From an uncultured Saprospiraceae bacterium (lineage in GTDB: Bacteria > Bacteroidota > Bacteroidia > Chitinophagales > Saprospiraceae): 64,000 bases of DNA. The stretch covers positions 27,513 to 91,512 of the forward strand of contig CALFBG010000176.1 of assembly GCA_937951685.1 (NCBI GenBank). Direction: 5' to 3'. A program made the translations under genes and the position numbers. Numbering within the stretch: the stretch's first letter is position 1; each line of letters opens with the position of its first letter. The notes beneath the pieces were generated by a model. That model was not told where the DNA came from. It worked only from the letters and a program-made list of their open reading frames with translations, and did not search any database. Below, one piece after another: positions 62,186 through 64,000 of the stretch.

Positions 62186-63715
62186 ATGAAACTTCGATTG
62201 ATTTTAGGAGACCAGCTTAATCGCCAACATAGTTGGTATGAAGACCATACGGATTGCTATTATTTTATGGCGGAGATGCGGCAAGAGACGGATTATGTGC
62301 GGCATCATATACAAAAAGTTGTCGCATTTTTTCAGAGTATGCGGGAATTTCGAGCTGAGCTGGAGGCTAGTGGTGCGCAAGTTATTTATTACGAATTAGA
62401 TCATCAAGATAATCAGCAAGACTTAGTTGAAAACTTAAAACAAATTATTGCGGCAAAAGCTATTGATAAATTTGAATACCAAATGCCGGATGAATATCGC
62501 TTAGATCAGCAACTGAGTCGATTTTGTGATCAACTAGGAATAAAGTCGCAAGTTTTTGATACGGAGCATTTTTTGACGACACGCTATGAGTTGAGTGATT
62601 TTTTTGAGGGAAAGAAGCAAATGATCATGGAATATTTTTATCGAAATATGCGCAAGAAGTACAATCTCTTGGTCTTAGAAGATAAAAAGCCAGTAGGAGG
62701 GAAGTGGAATTTTGATCAGAGCAATCGTAAAAAGTGGAAAGGAACACCTGCGATTCCGACGGAACTTAATTGTACCAAAGATTTAGCGGCACTCGTCAAA
62801 ATGATTGAGCAAGCGGGAGTAGAAACGATTGGAAAAATAGATGCTACTCATTTTGTTTGGCCGACCAATCGGGAGGAAGCATTATCGGTGTTGGATTATT
62901 TTTGCAAGCACTTGTTGGTACATTTTGGAGACTTTCAAGATGCGATGCACACCGAAGAAAGTTTTTTATACCACAGTCGGCTTTCCTTCGCGATGAACAG
63001 CAAAATGTTGCATCCGTTGGAAGTGATCCAAGCGGTAATTGACTATTGGAAAGCGCACGAGGAAACGATTGATTTATCTCAAGTGGAAGGATTTGTGCGG
63101 CAAATTTTGGGATGGCGAGAATACATGCGTGGGATTTATTGGAAAGAAATGCCTAGTTACCGCGAACGCAATGCTTTGGACAATAAAAATAAATTACCCG
63201 ATTTTTTTTGGACGGGAAAGACAAAGATGAATTGTTTGCACCATGCGATTCGTCAAAGCTTAGATCACGCTTATGCGCATCATATCCAGCGACTCATGAT
63301 TACGGGGAACTTTGCGCTGTTGACTCAAGTAGATCCCGACGCTGTGGACGAGTGGTATTTAGGGATTTATATTGATGCCATCGAATGGGTTGAAATAACG
63401 AATACTCGTGGCATGAGCCAATTTGCGGATGGTGGAATCGTAGCGACAAAGCCTTACGTATCCAGTGGCAGTTATATCAACAAAATGAGTAACTACTGTA
63501 AGGGGTGCGCGTATAAAGTTAGCAAAAAAACGGAGGAGGATGCTTGTCCTTTTAATGCCTTATACTGGAACTTTTTGGATGAAAAACGCAATTATTTTAA
63601 AGGGAATCAGCGGATGGCAATGATGATGAATTTACTTAACAAAATGGAGGAGGAGCAATTGGCGGCGTTGAAAGCCCGCGCACAAAAAGTCATTGCTCAT
63701 CCTGACGAATTTTAA
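62186..63715 (+). CDS. phrB: FeS-containing (6-4) photolyase, PhrB/FeS-BCP type
   Basis: The 509-residue protein matches the iron-sulfur bacterial cryptochrome/photolyase group, which repairs (6-4) photoproducts in UV-damaged DNA. The opening LRLILGDQLNRQHSWYE, the FAD pocket (GFVRQILGWREYMRGIYWKEMP, LMITGNFALLTQVDPDAV) and the four Cys cluster ligands are visible: Cys350, Cys438, Cys441 and Cys454 (MNCLHH, NYCKGCAYKV, DACPFN). As I recall, Agrobacterium PhrB uses Cys at the same numbers for its 4Fe-4S cluster. Length is also the same as PhrB. The DUF2805-like gene starts 12 bases downstream. The assignment is confident. Confidence 0.95.
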   Translation: MKLRLILGDQLNRQHSWYEDHTDCYYFMAEMRQETDYVRHHIQKVVAFFQSMREFRAELEASGAQVIYYELDHQDNQQDLVENLKQIIAAKAIDKFEYQMPDEYRLDQQLSRFCDQLGIKSQVFDTEHFLTTRYELSDFFEGKKQMIMEYFYRNMRKKYNLLVLEDKKPVGGKWNFDQSNRKKWKGTPAIPTELNCTKDLAALVKMIEQAGVETIGKIDATHFVWPTNREEALSVLDYFCKHLLVHFGDFQDAMHTEESFLYHSRLSFAMNSKMLHPLEVIQAVIDYWKAHEETIDLSQVEGFVRQILGWREYMRGIYWKEMPSYRERNALDNKNKLPDFFWTGKTKMNCLHHAIRQSLDHAYAHHIQRLMITGNFALLTQVDPDAVDEWYLGIYIDAIEWVEITNTRGMSQFADGGIVATKPYVSSGSYINKMSNYCKGCAYKVSKKTEEDACPFNALYWNFLDEKRNYFKGNQRMAMMMNLLNKMEEEQLAALKARAQKVIAHPDEF

Positions 63716-63727
63716 TACTTTGTATTT

Positions 63728-64000
63728 ATGGAAAAAGAATTATCAGAAAGAGATATCGATCGAATTATTGCGATGGCCTGGGAAGACCGGACGCCTTTTG
63801 ATGCGATTACGATGCAGTTTGGTTTGAAAGAACAAGAAGTGATCAAACTAATGCGTCGAGAAATGAAAGCTTCTAGTTTTAGAATGTGGCGCGCTAGGGT
63901 GCAAGGTCGAAAAACGAAGCATAGCAAGCGCAGAGATTTTGAAGAAGGAAGATTCAAGTGCTCGCGGCAACGGACGATTAGCAACAATAAGATTTCTAAG
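63728..64000 (+). CDS. DUF2805-like protein (TIGR03643 family), 3' end outside window
   Basis: The 91 codons from ATG 63728 encode MEKELSERDIDRIIAMAWED and continue with RTPFDAITMQFGLKEQEVIK, LMRREMKASSFRMWRARVQG and an Arg/Lys-rich tail; no stop occurs before base 64000. This matches the small family that often accompanies cryptochrome and PhrB genes, with a helix-turn-helix-like N-terminal half. It may be DNA-binding. It is the last gene of the cassette visible and follows phrB by 12 bases. The window cuts it near its likely end. Confidence 0.8.
   Translation, partial: MEKELSERDIDRIIAMAWEDRTPFDAITMQFGLKEQEVIKLMRREMKASSFRMWRARVQGRKTKHSKRRDFEEGRFKCSRQRTISNNKISK

Overview
This window is chromosomal DNA of a Bacteroidota bacterium, most likely from the Saprospiria (Lewinella/Saprospira-like, probably aquatic). 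That placement is inferred from two secreted proteins ending in type IX secretion (T9SS) type A sorting domains, SprB-type repeats, exact TAnnTTTG promoter boxes of the Bacteroidota sigma factor, a futalosine-pathway menaquinone gene (mqnD), moderately AT-rich DNA, and a DASH cryptochrome/PhrB photolyase cassette. I saw no IS element, prophage, CRISPR array, tRNA or rRNA gene.

Layout. 1-6.3 kb: the tail of an alpha-2-macroglobulin-like gene, a 51-codon double-glycine peptide gene, a helical-repeat protein, a T9SS surface protein with dockerin-like and cohesin-like modules, and a promoter-to-terminator unit without an ORF. 6.3-13 kb: a Crp-type regulator, an Hsp31-like deglycase, an RhlE-like helicase, a structured RNA resembling 6S RNA, a fructosamine-kinase-like protein and a LytS/LytTR two-component pair. 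13-18.8 kb: a PTPS-like pterin synthase with folE, fabD, a YqgE-family gene and an ABC-F ATPase. 18.8-24.6 kb (minus strand): a GT39-type glycosyltransferase, an RluA-type synthase, an SH3 protein and an unusual RibF-glycosyltransferase fusion. 24.9-35.9 kb: mrp, a NifU-like gene, pyrF, an exonuclease/GIY-YIG fusion, a NamZ-like muramidase, rocD, ald, mqnD and a second RluA-type synthase. 36-44.7 kb: a large CotH/lamin-tail T9SS protein, lhgO, a LysM-CAP protein, a secreted beta-rich protein and a probable outer-membrane barrel. 45-50 kb: a MarR regulator, hppD, fahA, an MmcQ/YjbR protein and an FAD oxidoreductase. 50.3-59.4 kb: a thioester-containing alpha-2-macroglobulin and four small envelope or hypothetical proteins. 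59.6-64 kb: DUF2256, DASH cryptochrome, a conserved protein with a possible macro-like C-terminus, PhrB-type Fe-S photolyase and a DUF2805-like gene.

Functional links. HppD and FahA are two steps of tyrosine degradation; homogentisate dioxygenase, the step between, is not here. Mrp and the NifU-like protein fit Fe-S cluster handling. The last five genes form a light-dependent DNA repair module. The most unusual items are the RibF-glycosyltransferase fusion, the 6S-like RNA, the uncharacterised protein inside the photolyase module, the double-glycine peptide, and a 14-16 nt intergenic motif found at least eight times. All assignments come from reading the sequence; no database search was possible.
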